NCBI GenBank assembly: GCA_033807695.1
Contig: CM066301.1
Span: forward strand, 3,844,001 to 3,908,000
Reading direction: 5' to 3'
DNA: 64,000 nucleotides
Origin: Daedaleopsis sinensis
Taxonomy: Eukaryota > Basidiomycota > Agaricomycetes > Polyporales > Polyporaceae
The position numbers were made by a program, and so were the translations under genes. The notes beneath the pieces are model-generated. The model was not told the DNA's origin. It was given only the letters and a program-made list of their open reading frames with translations, and did not search any database. This document shows positions 23,978-35,360 of the stretch, one piece after another. The first letter of the stretch is position 1, and every line of letters starts with the position of its first letter.

Positions 23978-26016
23978 ATGGCTGCCCTCGCCTCGTGAGT
24001 CTCTTTGGTCTCTCGTCCGGACTCTGTGTTGACTCTACGAAACCTAGCCTCCTCCCAACACCCATCAATGCCCCCGTCGTATCGGACGATGACGACGAGG
24101 AGGTCCTCCCGGTTCAGTCTCAACAGCAGGCTGGCCCTTCTCAGGCGGTGGTCATTCGTCAGGCAGTGCCACCTTATGGGCAGCGGAGAGGATGGAAGCC
24201 GACCTCACTAGAGGATTTTGGTGCGTAGAAATCTTTCTGTTGCGTTTCCATCTCTCATAGTCTGGGTAGGTGACGGTGGAGCATATCCCGAATGTCACGT
24301 CGCCCAGTACCCTCTGAACCTGGGTAAAAAGAAGGTGAGTTGTGTGCAATCGTGTGAAGACTAAGTGGCTTACTTCCGATGGAGACCGCTGCAGGGAACA
24401 CGCTTGCACTCCAAGTTGATTCTGAGGGCAATGTCCGTTACGACGCCATCGCGCTCCAAGGACAACGTTCGGGCAAGATCGTCCAGTCTCAGTTCAAGGA
24501 CCTTGTCCCCATCGCGCATAGGAAGGACCTCGACGAATCCCAGCGAGCTCTAGACCGGCCATCAGAGGACGACGTTCAAGCGACTACGGACAAGACCCGC
24601 GCTGCCCTAGAGAAGCTGGTCAATGGGAAAATCAAGGCTGCTCAACCCAAGAATGTGCCCGATAGCCAAGGAAAGACATCCTTCATCCGCTATACTCCTG
24701 GACAGCAAGGCAATGCAGACGCCTTGAAGCAGAGGATCATCAAGATGACCGAGGTTGTCGAGGATCCCCTTGAACCCCCACGGTTTAAGCATAAGAAGAT
24801 CCCCCGTGGTCCTCCTAGTCCACCACCACCTGTCCTCCGTAGTCCACCTCGCAAGGCGACCGCGCAGGAGCAGAAGGAATGGATGATTCCTCCTTGTATA
24901 TCCAACTGGAAGAATAACAAGGGTTATACCATTCCACTGGACAAGCGTTTGGCGGCCGATGGTCGTGGGTTGCAGGACGTGAGTTCAAACCGTATATCTC
25001 CTGCTCCTTAGTAACATTGGCCTCGTCTCAGGTGCATATAAACGACAACTTTGCGAAGTTTTCTGAAGCATTGTTCGTCGCGGACCGACATGCACGTGAG
25101 GAGGTCAGGCAACGTGCGCTCATGCAGCAGAAGCTCGCCGAGAAGGAGAAGGCGCAGAAGGAGGAAAACCTGCGTCTCCTCGCTCAGCGGGCTCGGGAGG
25201 AGCGTTCTGGCATCGCACCCAGGACAGCAGAAGCCCCATCGAAGCCGAATGTCGAACGCGCTGCTGCGATGCAGTCTTCCCTCGGTGCGTACGGCTCTGG
25301 AAGTGAGTCAGATTCGGAGCCGTCCGACGACGAGGAAGACGAGGAGGCAGCAAAGGTGCGCGACCAGATGCGTGCAGAGAAGAGGAGGGAGCGCGAGCGC
25401 GAGATGCGGATGAACAACATGGGCACCGAGCAGCGCGCGAAGATGCTCGCCCGCCAGCAGAACCGCGACATCTCGGAGAAGATCGCCCTTGGTCTCGCGA
25501 AGCCGACGCTCTCCAAGGAGAGCATGCTCGACTCGCGGCTGTTCAACCAGGAATCGCTCTCCGGGAGCTTCGCGGACGACGACGCGTACAACCTCTACGA
25601 CCGCCCGCTCTTCCACGGGTCCAGCGCGGCCGCCGCGATCTACAAGGCGCGCGGGAACATTACCGAGGGCAACGAGGAGTCGTTCGGGGGCGGGACGGAG
25701 GAGGGGATCGGCAAGGCTCTCGACAACGACCGCTTCGGGCTCGGGGCGCCCCGTGTGGGCTTCGAGGGCGCCAGCGAGCAGGAGGTCCGCGAAGGCCCCG
25801 TGCAGTTCGAGAAGGATGTCGGGGACGCCGCGGACGTCTTCGGACTGAACAAGTTCCTGGACGAGGCGAAGAGCGGCCGGAAGCGTGGGCTGGACACTGA
25901 AGTGTGAGTCTTGCCATCGACCTCCCCATCATTGCGTTAATGACAGGTACTGACCGATATGCAGTGGCAGCTCACGGAAACGGCAGCAGCTCGATCGGGC
26001 GGAGCGGCAGGACTAG
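23978..26016 (+). CDS. PRP45: SNW/SKIP-domain pre-mRNA-processing factor (Prp45)
   Basis: This is a spliceosome component (NTC-associated; Prp45 in yeast, SNW1/SKIP in animals) present in activated spliceosomes. The first exon is short (23978-23994, MAALAS). The next gives LLPTPINAPVVSDDDDEEVL and RRGWKPTSLEDFG, then DGGAYPECHVAQYPLNLG. The SNW core follows: LALQVDSEGNVRYDAIA, IPPCISNWKNNKGYTIPLDK, RLAADGRGLQDVHINDNFAK. The C-terminal third is charged and helical and ends DTEVGSSRKRQQLDRAERQD. That ending needs a last intron after 25905, with the stop at 26014-26016. Reading through instead would stop at 25907, two codons earlier than the basic tail. The gene is divergent from TIM54. Confidence 0.95.
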
Positions 26017-26553
26017 GAGATGTGGACGTTGCTGCAACGCTGCCGTATACGTATGTGTCTGTCTTTGTCTATTGTGTTGTTATGCTATGACTTGTAATCT
26101 ATATTCCGGACGGGGAATTGCAGTAACCGACCATGATTCTGTGCACGCTCGACGTAGTGCGACATGTGCTCGTCGGCAGCGGTATCACACAGTCGAAGAA
26201 GAGCTCAGTCGTTGATGCCGTAAGAGAGGGTGCCGGTCAAGAACCCTTCCTGCAAGCCACCGCGAGGCTATCTCTTCATCCTCATATCGACGTTCTTGTC
26301 GGACGACATGCGCGCGTTGGCGAGTTTGCATGTGTTGCCCCATATGGTTGTAAACATGCTGCGTCAAATCTACGGCGAGCGGTGATATCACTACATGCGA
26401 CGATACTAATATACTAGTACACTGATTGCGTTGACTGCTAACCATTCCCTATTACACGAATCCCAGACCTAGACCTCCGGAAGCGGCTTCTTGACAGCGA
26501 CGAAATCCTCCTATACGCCGTCGTCAATTCTGGCGATTCCGAGATGAGAAACA
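26017..26553. other. Intergenic, convergent 3' ends
   Basis: This is the region between the SNW1 stop and the stop of the hemerythrin-domain gene. Small open frames on both strands show nothing recognisable. Nothing else seen. Confidence 0.4.
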
Positions 26554-27239
26554 TCATCCGACACCAACCTTTGAACTCATTTGGCTCGTTACCGCATTCT
26601 TGCGGGCCTTCAAGAATTTGCGGGCAACTTTCTGCAAGGCCGAGAGCGTCAAAAAGACGCACGAATCATCCGGAGAAGGAGCAAGAACCTCGTTCTCCTC
26701 AGGTGAGAGCTTGTCGACGATTTTCGTGAGCTGATCCTGTTCTTCCTTCTGCGAGTGTTCGAGGAACTCCTCCACGGCGCGTTTGACGAGGTCGACATAG
26801 TCGGCAGAGCCAGCCTTTGCTTTGTCGGCCTGCTTGATGAGCTGTTTGATGTCCCCGTGCTCCTCTGCGAGAAACGGTTAGCGCTACTGAGGGTCAGCAA
26901 TGCGCAGGTGTATATGCATGCTCCTGTCCATGTCGGCCATCTTCCCAAGACCCTCTGCATCGAACGTGTTGTACAGAGACATGTCTCTGCAGTGTTCAGG
27001 TGAGTGCGTGCCCTAGTATGCCCGACTGCGGGACAGTCACTCACTCTGCGTCGCCGTGTACAGACATCTCACGGAGGATCGTGTTGCCGATAGCGACCTT
27101 GTCGGCGTCGGTGGCTGCCTTGAACCTGCGCACCAAGTCCAGCAGAGTACCATGGCGAAGAGCAATCGACTCACTTTTGGAAGAGGTCACGGACGTTGTT
27201 GTGGTCGGTCTTGATGATGTCTGCGATGTCGAGAGACAT
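26554..27239 (-). CDS. Hemerythrin HHE cation-binding domain protein
   Basis: This is a small four-helix-bundle protein predicted to bind a non-haem di-iron centre; fungal members are mostly uncharacterised, with roles in oxygen, redox or iron sensing suggested. The start is MSLDIADIIKTDHNNVRDLF, whose His begins the first ligand set. Further ligands lie in LREMSVHGDAED, MDREEHGDIKQL and EEFLEHSQKEEQDQL. Exons must join across several introns between 26870 and 27180. Near the end, a 57-nt stretch (about 26632-26688) has GT...AG ends, is divisible by three and lacks stops, so the C-terminus may exist with or without it. The last residues are KARKNAVTSQMSSKVGVG. Confidence 0.85.
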
Positions 27240-27709
27240 GGTGGTTAACTGTGGGGTATGCTGGGTGATGGTCGTTAGAGAGAAGAGAGGTTTGGGGTTT
27301 TCATGGGGGGTTCCTTGGGGTTTTATACGCGTTCGAGGACCAGAAACTGGAAGACAGACGGGGAGGTAGATCGAAAGGGCTGGCCAATGGGGTGCAGGGG
27401 ATTGTGCACTGCCATGAAAGGTCGATTTGGCCCTTGTGTATGCCAACTTGGAGACCTACTGGATGACGAGGTAGGTTTCGATTGTTCAGAACCAAACTTC
27501 AGTGCACTCTAGGCCGCGCATGTATAGCTAGTACTGTACTTTCAACGTTTTCAACGATGCAACATACGGTGTAGTAGTACTTACGCGGGTAGACAATCTT
27601 GAAACGGCGTATGCCGAGACGCGTTGTTGACGTGTTGTTTGGCCAAGTTTGACAAGTAAAACCGTCTCCGGCCAGCAGACTCTGTTCACCGTCTCGCCCG
27701 CCCAGCACT
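27240..27709. promoter_or_regulatory. Divergent region between hemerythrin and glyoxal oxidase genes
   Basis: 470 bp lie between divergent start codons. A GTTTGGCCAAGTTTGAC-type patch occurs near 27640, but no established motif is claimed. No RNA gene or repeat recognised. Confidence 0.4.
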
Positions 27710-30164
27710 ATGGGCATCCAGTCTCTACTCCTCTTGTCGGCGCAGGTCGTCTCACTTGCTTCCATTTGCTCCGCGGAGTCCGCCTGGCATGGTCATACCT
27801 CCCCAGGCGCTACCAAACTATCTTCCTTCACGCCATACTATGTCCCTCCTGGTGCCAAAAGCTATGATTCCTCGTCTCCGCTACTACACTACTCTGGCTC
27901 CTGGCTCGAACATTTCTCCTCGAAATATGTGCATCAGAGTGCTTCGTACTCCTCGGAACAAGGCGCCGCGATGTCCTTCACTTTCACTGGAACAGGCGTC
28001 GAGTGGTTCGGTAGTGTCGATAGCAAGCATGGAACCGCGCAGGTCTATCTCGACGGCAAGCCCTCTCAATTAGTCGATGCATATAGCAAGTCCCCCTTGA
28101 GCCAGCAGCGAATCTTCTGGGTATACGATCTTCCAAGGGGCAAGCACACAATCAAGATCGTGAACGCCGGCCAAAAGAGCAACCCGTCCAGCGGCACCGC
28201 CGTCGACATTGACGCTCTTGTGGTTACTCAAGGTACTCCTCCGTCCGAACCTACTAGTCAGCAGAACATGGCGGCCTCCTTCCCGGACACGCCAACCTAT
28301 CCCCCCCTTCTTGACCTGTCTTCCCGGTTTGTCCCAGAAGAGGAATGGTCCTTGGTGCAGAAGGGCTCTACTGGTGTACACGCGATGCAGCTCGTCATCA
28401 TCTCTGATACTCATGCCCTCGTCGTCGACAAAGTTGAGCACAATCCGCTCACCATCTCTGGTCACCCCGCCTGGGCTGCTTTGTACAACCTCAAAACCCA
28501 TGCCCTCAAACCGCTCTCTATGCAGTCGAACTCGTTCTGTGCCGGTGGCACTTTCCTCAGTAATGGCACCTTGATCAACGTCGGCGGCAATCCTGTCGTC
28601 GAGGACCACACTGCTGCTGCCGACTTCGGCGATGTCGACGGTCTGCAGGCTATCCGGATTCTCGAGCCATGTGAATCCTCCGACGTGGACCATTGCAAAA
28701 TGTACGAGAATCATGGCCGGATCCGCATGGCTAGTCCACGCTGGTACAATACTGTCCTTCGCATCTCAGACGGCAGCGCGATGATCATCGGGGGCTCGCT
28801 CAAGGGCGGTTGGGTCAACAACGGTACGACCAACAACCCGACAATCGAGTATTTCCCTCCGAAAAACATTCACGGCTCAGACGGTCTTCCCATCCATCTC
28901 CCGTTCCTCGTCGATACTTTGAACTCCAATCTCTTCCCCGTCGCGTTCTCTTTGCCGGATGGGACGGTCTTCATGGCTGCAAACCGTGATGCCATGATCT
29001 ATGACTGGCAGACGAACACAGAGCGAAGGCTCCCACGTATCCCGAACGGTGTGCGGGTCACATACCCGATGACTGGCACTGGGCTGCTCTTGCCTCTCTC
29101 CCCGGACAACAATTACACGCCTGAGGTTCTGCTCTGTGGCGGCTCTACTGTAGACGATACCTTGCCGAGCTACAAGATTTCCTCGCAGGACCCAGCGTCG
29201 TCTCAATGCGCGCGCATGGTTCTGACAGACAACGGTATCGCAGCTGGCTGGAAAGTTGAGCAGATGCCGCAGGGCCGGACCATGCCCGACGCGGTTCTCC
29301 TCCCGACAGGCGACGTCGTCATCGTGAACGGCGCCGGCTCTGGTATCTCTGGCTACGGGAATGTCCTGGATCGAGTCGGCGAGTCGAACGCCGACAACCC
29401 CGTCCTCACTCCCGTCCTCTACGACCCTGATGGGCCTGCTGGACAGCGTTTCTCCTCCGCGGGCATGCCCACGAGTGACATCCCCCGCTTGTACCATTCC
29501 GTCGCGACGCTGACTCCGAAAGGAGACATCATGATCGCTGGGAGCAACCCGAACCTGGATCGGAGCGCAGTCAAGTACGGAACGGAGTATCGCGTCGAGT
29601 GGCTCGGTCCGTCGTACATGAAGAAGGATCGGCCCCAAATCCTCGGCGGGGTCCCCAAACTTCTTGGGTTTGGTCAGGATGTGCCGCTGAAGGTCAAACT
29701 TCCGGCGAAAGGGCGGGGCGCAAGTATCAAAGGTGCGTGCCCGTGAATCGCAGTCGTTTACGTCGCTCAACGGTCATTTGCAGTTGCCCTGATGGACTTA
29801 GGATACGTCACGCACGCAGTCCACGCAAACTCTCGGCTCGTCTACCTCGAGCACACCCTGACGAAGGACGGGACGCTGACGGTGACTGGGCCGCCGAACG
29901 GGAACGTGTACCCTCCGGGCCCTGGATTTGTCTATGTCGTCGTTGACGGAGTGCCGAGCACCGGCGTGAGGCTTTTGGTCGGCGATGGGAAAAGCCCTGC
30001 CGTGGACGACGGCGCGCTCGAAAAGTAAGTATCACTGCGTGCGTTACATGTATTTACAATGCTGATCGCTGAGTTCTGGCAGCCTTCTGAAGACAACGGC
30101 TGTCGACCAATACGAGAAGTCGAAGTCGAAGGGAAAATCGGAAGAAGACAGTGGCTCTGAGTGA
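27710..30164 (+). CDS. Secreted copper radical oxidase (glyoxal oxidase-like, AA5) with extra N-terminal module
   Basis: These enzymes oxidise simple aldehydes or alcohols to make extracellular H2O2 that feeds lignin-degrading peroxidases. Three exons close in phase: 27710-29732, 29784-30024 and 30083-30164, giving 781 residues. A signal peptide starts MGIQSLLLLSAQVVSLASICSA. Residues of about 40-175 form an additional beta-sandwich-like module (YVPPGAKSYDSSSPLLHYSG ... TAVDIDALVV). The AA5 core follows. Expected active-site residues are visible: the cross-linked Cys in NSFCAGGTFLSNG, the Tyr partner in SPRWYNTVLRI, the axial Tyr and His in RLYHSVATLTPKG, and the second His in YVTHAVHANSR. 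The C-terminal Ig-like domain ends in a Lys/Ser/Glu-rich tail. Radical-enzyme activity is inferred from the complete residue set. Confidence 0.93.
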
Positions 30165-30402
30165 GTGCGTTGCGATGAGGCATGTCGTGGACGTTACATC
30201 CTATCGAGCTCCTACTGGAACAGCTCTATTGTCTTCATGTCTTGTTATGTACATAACTTATCTCTCACCTTCTTGTCATTGTCCACTGAAGACCTAGCGC
30301 CTTTTTGCCTCCCAAAATGTAAATACGATTTGGCAAGAATGCGGTTCTCCAAAATTGTTCCTTGAGCCAAGGCAGTCCTAAGCCATCGTCTGGATAACAG
30401 AC

Positions 30403-30474
30403 TACCACCGACGGGGATCGAACCCGCAACCCCCACCTTAGGAAGGTGATGCGCTACCATTGCGCCACGATGGC
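30403..30474 (-). tRNA. tRNA-Arg (anticodon CCT)
   Basis: Read on the minus strand, 72 nt fold as a cloverleaf. The acceptor stem is GCCATCG with CGGTGGT, followed by an A discriminator. The D stem is GCGC/GCGC with an AATGGTA loop. The anticodon stem is TCACC/GGTGG with loop TTCCTAA, so the anticodon is CCT, reading AGG (Arg). The T arm is GCGGG-TTCGATC-CCCGT. No intron. A TTTT tract about 50 nt downstream could terminate RNA polymerase III. Confidence 0.93.
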
Positions 30475-30736
30475 TTAAAAGACAGCGGTAACTAAGATCT
30501 ATCATTTGTTGACTGATTGTTACGCGGTCACGAGGACAACGCGTCGGGGTGAGCGCTTGAATATCAACTTGCGTGAGCGCTAAAGGCGAGCCACTGCATC
30601 GGATCGAGGACTCCGCGACGTCTGTACATCGTCCACAGCTTCGTCTCACCAGCGACCACGACTCGGCCCGACTGTCTGCTTCACGAGTTGTCTGACGACA
30701 AAGGCACGAACTCACGAATATCAGTGCATGTAGACA

Positions 30737-33339
30737 ATGGCCGCCATCATCACACCCACATCCCTGGTTGTCCTCGAGCAACCCACCCTCAAGCATCCAC
30801 CCTCGACAGTAGACTCCACATGTCCACTACCTCCTCTTCCGTCTAGTCTCGCATGGTGTGCGGAAAACAACTCCATATTCCTTTCTTCTGCATCCAGCGC
30901 AATCCTCCGATACGACGTGGTTACGAGCTCTCTTCAAGATACTTGCACCATTCCAGGCGACCATGCCGAGCCCATCGTATCCCTGCTGACCAAGGACCGC
31001 GGCAGCACCGTCATATACGCGCGCGGAGCCCAAGTTGTCGTCGCATCCTCGCAAACCGGCAAGTCCGCACAGACTTTCGACACCCACAAGGCCCCCGTTA
31101 CCTCCCTCTCCCTCTCGCACGACTCGTCCCTCCTCGCGTCCACCTCGGCGCATGCGGTGCACATCCACAACCTCACGCTCGCCTCTCACGCCACTCTCAG
31201 AGGCATTCCCGCGGGCAGCGGGTCCATCGCGACTTGCGCCTTCCACCCGCACTCGCGCACGCGCCTTCTGGTCGGGCTCGGAGCGCTGCTCCTCGTGTAC
31301 GACACCACGCGCCCCTCTGGCCCGCTCAAGGCAATCCCCGTCGACAAGGACCAGAAGAACGTGGGGCCGATCGTCGCCATCACATGTAGTCCCTTCAGCA
31401 AGACGCTGGTGGCGGTCGCGTGCAGCGGAGGGGCAGTCGGCCTGGTGGACTTGGAGAAGGAGAAAGGGTGCGTGCGCAGTGCATCGAGGTTCTTCCTGAC
31501 GGTGCTCATGACTCATATCACGAACCAGCCTGTTCCGCATCGTCCAGATGCCCGCGCCACTCACCTGCTTGTCGTTCTCTGCTGAAGGCGCGGCTCTATA
31601 TGCGGGCACGGAAAACGGAAAGTTTCTCATACTCGACCTACGTGCTCTCGACAAGCCCCCCAAGACCATCACTGTTAGCGAGAACGGCGACCGGGTCATC
31701 GCCGTAGCTGTGCAGGTACGTTCTCCATGGAACTGATTTTTGCGGATGGGGCTAAATCGACCCTGTGTTCCGTCTGCAGAAGAAACTCAAGCCTGGAGAG
31801 GCGCAGACGTCGAAGACCACAACCACAACCACCACGGCGGCTACCAAACCTCTGGTGCAACGTGACACGAATAAGGCTATTCCTGCGGGTCGGCGCCCTG
31901 CTCCGACCACGTCTGATGGAGCGAAGAAGACTGGCGATGATAAGGTCACTACGACTAGGACGAAGTCAGGTAGTAACTTGGGAGGAGGAACACCTCGACG
32001 CACTACCGCTAGGACTGCTTCAAACCTAGGTCCATCCAAGAACTCGCCTACCAGCAGAGTGGCTCCTGGCGCACGGCATACCCAGACTACTGCTCACAAG
32101 TCTCCGGTCGCTGGTCGAGGGGAGCCGCAGAAAAGAGCCTTTTCTCCGGTCACTGCGGTAGATAAGGATAATGGTGAAGAGGGCGAAGGCGACCTATCAA
32201 GTATGTGTCGGCTCGATGCTCGATGCCCAATGTCACGCCTATACTGACTTTCTTCCATAGTCCCTGTCGAGAATCTCCTTGCGCTCCCGGGGGGGAGAGC
32301 GCCTGTCGCCGCAACAGATGACGCTCCTGTTTCCTCTAGATCCGCCCCTCGAGGGCACTCTGCACTGTCGCGCGCCTCTTCGCGCGCACGCCCCAGTGCA
32401 GACCCTTCGTCTCGCACTCACACAAGCACCGCATCCAGCACATCCCATGCTCCCACCACGGACTCGGCCTCCGCAGCTCTACCCCGAACACGGTCCGGAT
32501 CCTCCGCGAGCGTGACCGGGCGGGCAAGCAAGGCCTCCACCCGAACCGCCTCTGGGACGTCCGCGTCCTCACGGTCTGCCTCACCTGCCCAGCCGCAGCA
32601 GCCGCAGCCGCACCGGAGGCGTGTCTCAGGCTCGTCCACGATCTCGCGATTATCGCGGACGCCAAGCCCCGACTTCCCCGGTATGGAGGAGGACGGTGGG
32701 CCAGTGACGCCGATCCCCGCGTACAAGGTGAAGGGCAAGGGCAAGGAGCGTGCGGCTGCGCTCGGCCTGGGCACCCCGGGCGTGGACGAGTGGGTCAAGG
32801 CCGGCGAGGGAAAGCCGAAAGTGAACGCAGCCGACGCTCGCAAGCGTGTCGGCTTTGCGGGCGACAGCAACAGCGACCACGACGATGACCATGACGGCGG
32901 CCACAGCGACGCGGAGGGCAGAGCTGGGGACTTGGGGCACGACGACCGCCCCCTTCCCTCGCTGCACGCGAGCGCACGGCAGGCGGGGCTTGCGGTGCAG
33001 GTGTCGCCGCGGCGCGCGTTCGGGGGGCCGAGCCCCGCGCGTGCGTCGTGGGCGCCGGTGCCGTCCCCGCTGCGGAACCCGAGCGCGAACCCGGGGTCGC
33101 CGCAGGCGCGGGCGGCGGGGGACATGCTGCAGGCGCTGCTGCGTGACGCGCTGCACGACTTCCGGCAGGAGACGAAGGCGGAGATCGTCGGGCTCCACCT
33201 CGACCTCATCCGCATGGGCGGGAGCTGGCGGCGGGAGATGCGGGACGCGATGGGCGACTTTGCGGAGGAGATGCGGGCGCTGCGGGAGGAGAACCAGAGG
33301 CTGCGGGAGGAGAATGAGAGGCTGCGGAGGGGGTATTGA
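30737..33339 (+). CDS. WD40-repeat protein, NEDD1-like gamma-tubulin recruiting factor
   Basis: The N-terminal half is a beta-propeller: repeats include SSLAWCAENNSIFLSS, APVTSLSLSHDSSLLAS, SIATCAFHPHSRTRLLV, PIVAITCSPFSKTLVAV and PLTCLSFSAEGAALYAG. The middle is a long Ser/Thr/Pro/Arg-rich linker. The C-terminus is a helical segment (LQALLRDALHDFRQETKAEI, GLHLDLIRMGGSWRREM) followed by a short coiled coil (LREENQRLREENERLR). Propeller, linker and C-terminal helix is the layout of NEDD1, where the helix binds the gamma-tubulin ring complex at spindle poles. I infer that role from layout and helix similarity; another WD40 scaffold is possible. Introns lie near 31468-31530, 31715-31779 and 32200-32260. 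The GC-rich 3' half gives long antisense frames that are shadows. Confidence 0.75.
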
Positions 33340-34220
33340 GATCTGGGAGGCTGTGAGTGATGATGGGCTTTCTTGGTTGTGTGAGGGCATTGAGGCCTGA
33401 GGCCTGAGGCCTGAGGCCTGAGGGGAGCCGTTATGCTTGCCTGATTTTTGAGAGTTGTTTATGACTATATGTATGAAAATGGCTTGGGCACGACTGATAT
33501 CTGCATGGACTATGTAAATGTGAACGTTGGAGTGTTGGGAGGAACGGCCGTCTCAGGGTGACGGTCCTCCGAGACGGCCGATCAACTCTGGAGGTTTTCC
33601 ACTTATCAACTTGTCGCTCTTCGACGCTTCGACGACTTGAACAAGATGTCAAAGGAACGACTGTCTTCCGCTTGAAGTAGAGGCAGTTTACGAGCTTATT
33701 AGTAACTGTCCCACAGTGTGGGTCTGCGGACTCCTTAGAGATCCGAAAACTGCTGCGGGTCGTGAGGCATGCCAAAAGTTAAATGGACAGTGACTGACGT
33801 GAGCTGTTTCTCGAGCGCAATGCCTGCCAAGGCCTGAACGTTGAATACTGTTGGTGTACAGGGATACGATCTTGCTGCACATGGCGGATGGGTGAAGAAT
33901 GAATACTATCTGCGTTGGCGTGAGTATGCGGCGTATGAATACAGTGTATGTCGAGTGTGATATGTATGTCTACAAGTCCGTGTTGGGAATCGAGAGCAAC
34001 AGAAAGCGGTGTGAAACTTGTGTCAAGTCCGATAGGGGAGATTAGTATTTTAGTCCGTGAAGTGATTATATAGGCCTAGCATTTGGCGTCCGGTAGCGGG
34101 AGAGATGGAACGTGTAACACGCAATGTAACCTGAGTAGGCACAGCGATCAGACAACGCTATATGTGAAGAAAGGGGAGGAGTGTAGTACGCACTGATGCC
34201 GCGTAACGAGATGAATGCCG
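33340..34220. other. Intergenic between NEDD1-like gene and short minus-strand gene
   Basis: Apart from the 7-bp tandem repeat near its start, I see no gene. Short minus-strand frames at 33431-33882 do not join into anything recognisable. Confidence 0.4.
33391..33423. repeat. 7-bp tandem repeat (TGAGGCC)
   Basis: Four perfect copies of TGAGGCC plus a partial fifth lie in the 3' flank of the NEDD1-like gene, about 50 bp after its stop. Confidence 0.9.
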
Positions 34221-34894
34221 TCATGAAGCAGGGATCTTGACTTCGAGCTCCCCGTCGAAGTCGTCGATGACTAACGCAGTGCTGCCGATGCTGTCCGTGA
34301 AGATACCGTAGTACCCGACTGCGAGACCGCGCTCGACGAGCTGCTGGTGTAGCCGCGCGTCTTCGCGGAGGTCTTCGCCGCCCTCCTCGTCGACAGCAAT
34401 CTTCACAATCACGTTCCGCGGGGGCACGGTCGAGGTGGGCGAGTCGACGGCCATGATGGCGCCCCAGACGATGTACGTCGTCTCGCGGCGGATGAGACGG
34501 GTGACGAGGACACCGACGTCTGCGGTGATGGTCATCGTCACGGACATGACGGAAGAGACGGTGTCGGAGCGGGATATTGCGGCCATCTTGCCTGTGTATC
34601 TGGGCCGCGCGGGGGGCAGCTTGAGCTGGCGGAAGCGGCTGAAGTTCTTCGAGCGGAGGGGGCCCCAGTTGAACGCGAGGTGCAGCTCCCTGGGCTTAAT
34701 CTGGGCGCAGAAATGATCAGTTTGGTACGTGGATGCTGGCGTGCATGGGGGATGCTCACGACAACTTCCGGGGCGGCGATCCGCTGCGCGACGTTGGCGA
34801 GCTCGCTCATGCTTGCTACATCCCACTCAAGTACGCTACCGGAGTGGGCGCCGTGGCCGCGGCGGGGTCGGGGTGCGTGGACGATGAGGGACAT
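34221..34894 (-). CDS. Short protein resembling a protein-kinase N-lobe
   Basis: About 200 residues in two exons, joined across an intron near 34700-34760: MSLIVHAPRPRRGHGAHSGS to RIAAPEVV, then IKPRELHLAFNWGPL onward. An alternative upstream ATG is at 34933. The C-terminal half reads VIVKIAVDEEGGEDLREDA, then LHQQLVERGLAVGYYGIFTD and TALVIDDFDGELE. That order (VxK, a helix with an acidic residue, a strand ending at a hinge) is like the small lobe of the divergent kinases common in Agaricomycetes, but no catalytic lobe follows. It may be a truncated kinase or a stand-alone fold. Function unknown. Confidence 0.6.
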
Positions 34895-35360
34895 GCGGGG
34901 TTGTGGTTGGTTTATGGGGGATGTGGGCAACATGGAGGGATAGCAGATAGAGTAAATATACTGTTTCTCCGCAGCCCTCGTCGCTCGTGCATTCAGCACT
35001 GCCAGGCGAGTGCAGTTCAGTGGCGGGGAGAAACTCCCGCTCGTGGCTGCCGGTGGCAGTCCTCCTCCTATTTAACCTACTTATGTCATCAGCTTGCTGC
35101 TTCCAGCCTTCCCGTCTCTTCCCGTGCGCGCGCCCGATCTTGATCTGCCACAGTGTCACACCGCGTATGTCACACTGCCCAACGGGCGTTTGTGTCGCGT
35201 CGCGCCTTGTCCTCCCATTTCGCGTCCCTGACTCTCCGGGACTCGGAGTCCCTCGACCACTTCGCTCTCGAATTACTGCTCTACATATACCCCGTATTAA
35301 AATATACCCAAAACGACGCGCTCTTCACTCTGAACATCAGGAATTGGCAAACACGCGATT
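34895..35360. promoter_or_regulatory. Divergent region between the kinase-lobe gene and FAN1
   Basis: This is a roughly 430-466 bp region between divergent starts. An A/T-rich TATTTAACC sequence near 35079 is a possible TATA-like element. Nothing else is recognised. Confidence 0.35.

Noticed and set aside
28877..29770. Long minus-strand open frame across the glyoxal oxidase
   Set aside because: Antisense shadow of a GC-rich coding exon; no family motif, and the + strand frame is clearly the real gene.
32418..33390. Several long open frames (both strands) over the 3' half of the NEDD1-like gene
   Set aside because: Very GC-rich sequence lacks stops in all frames; Arg/Pro/Ser-rich readings without structure.
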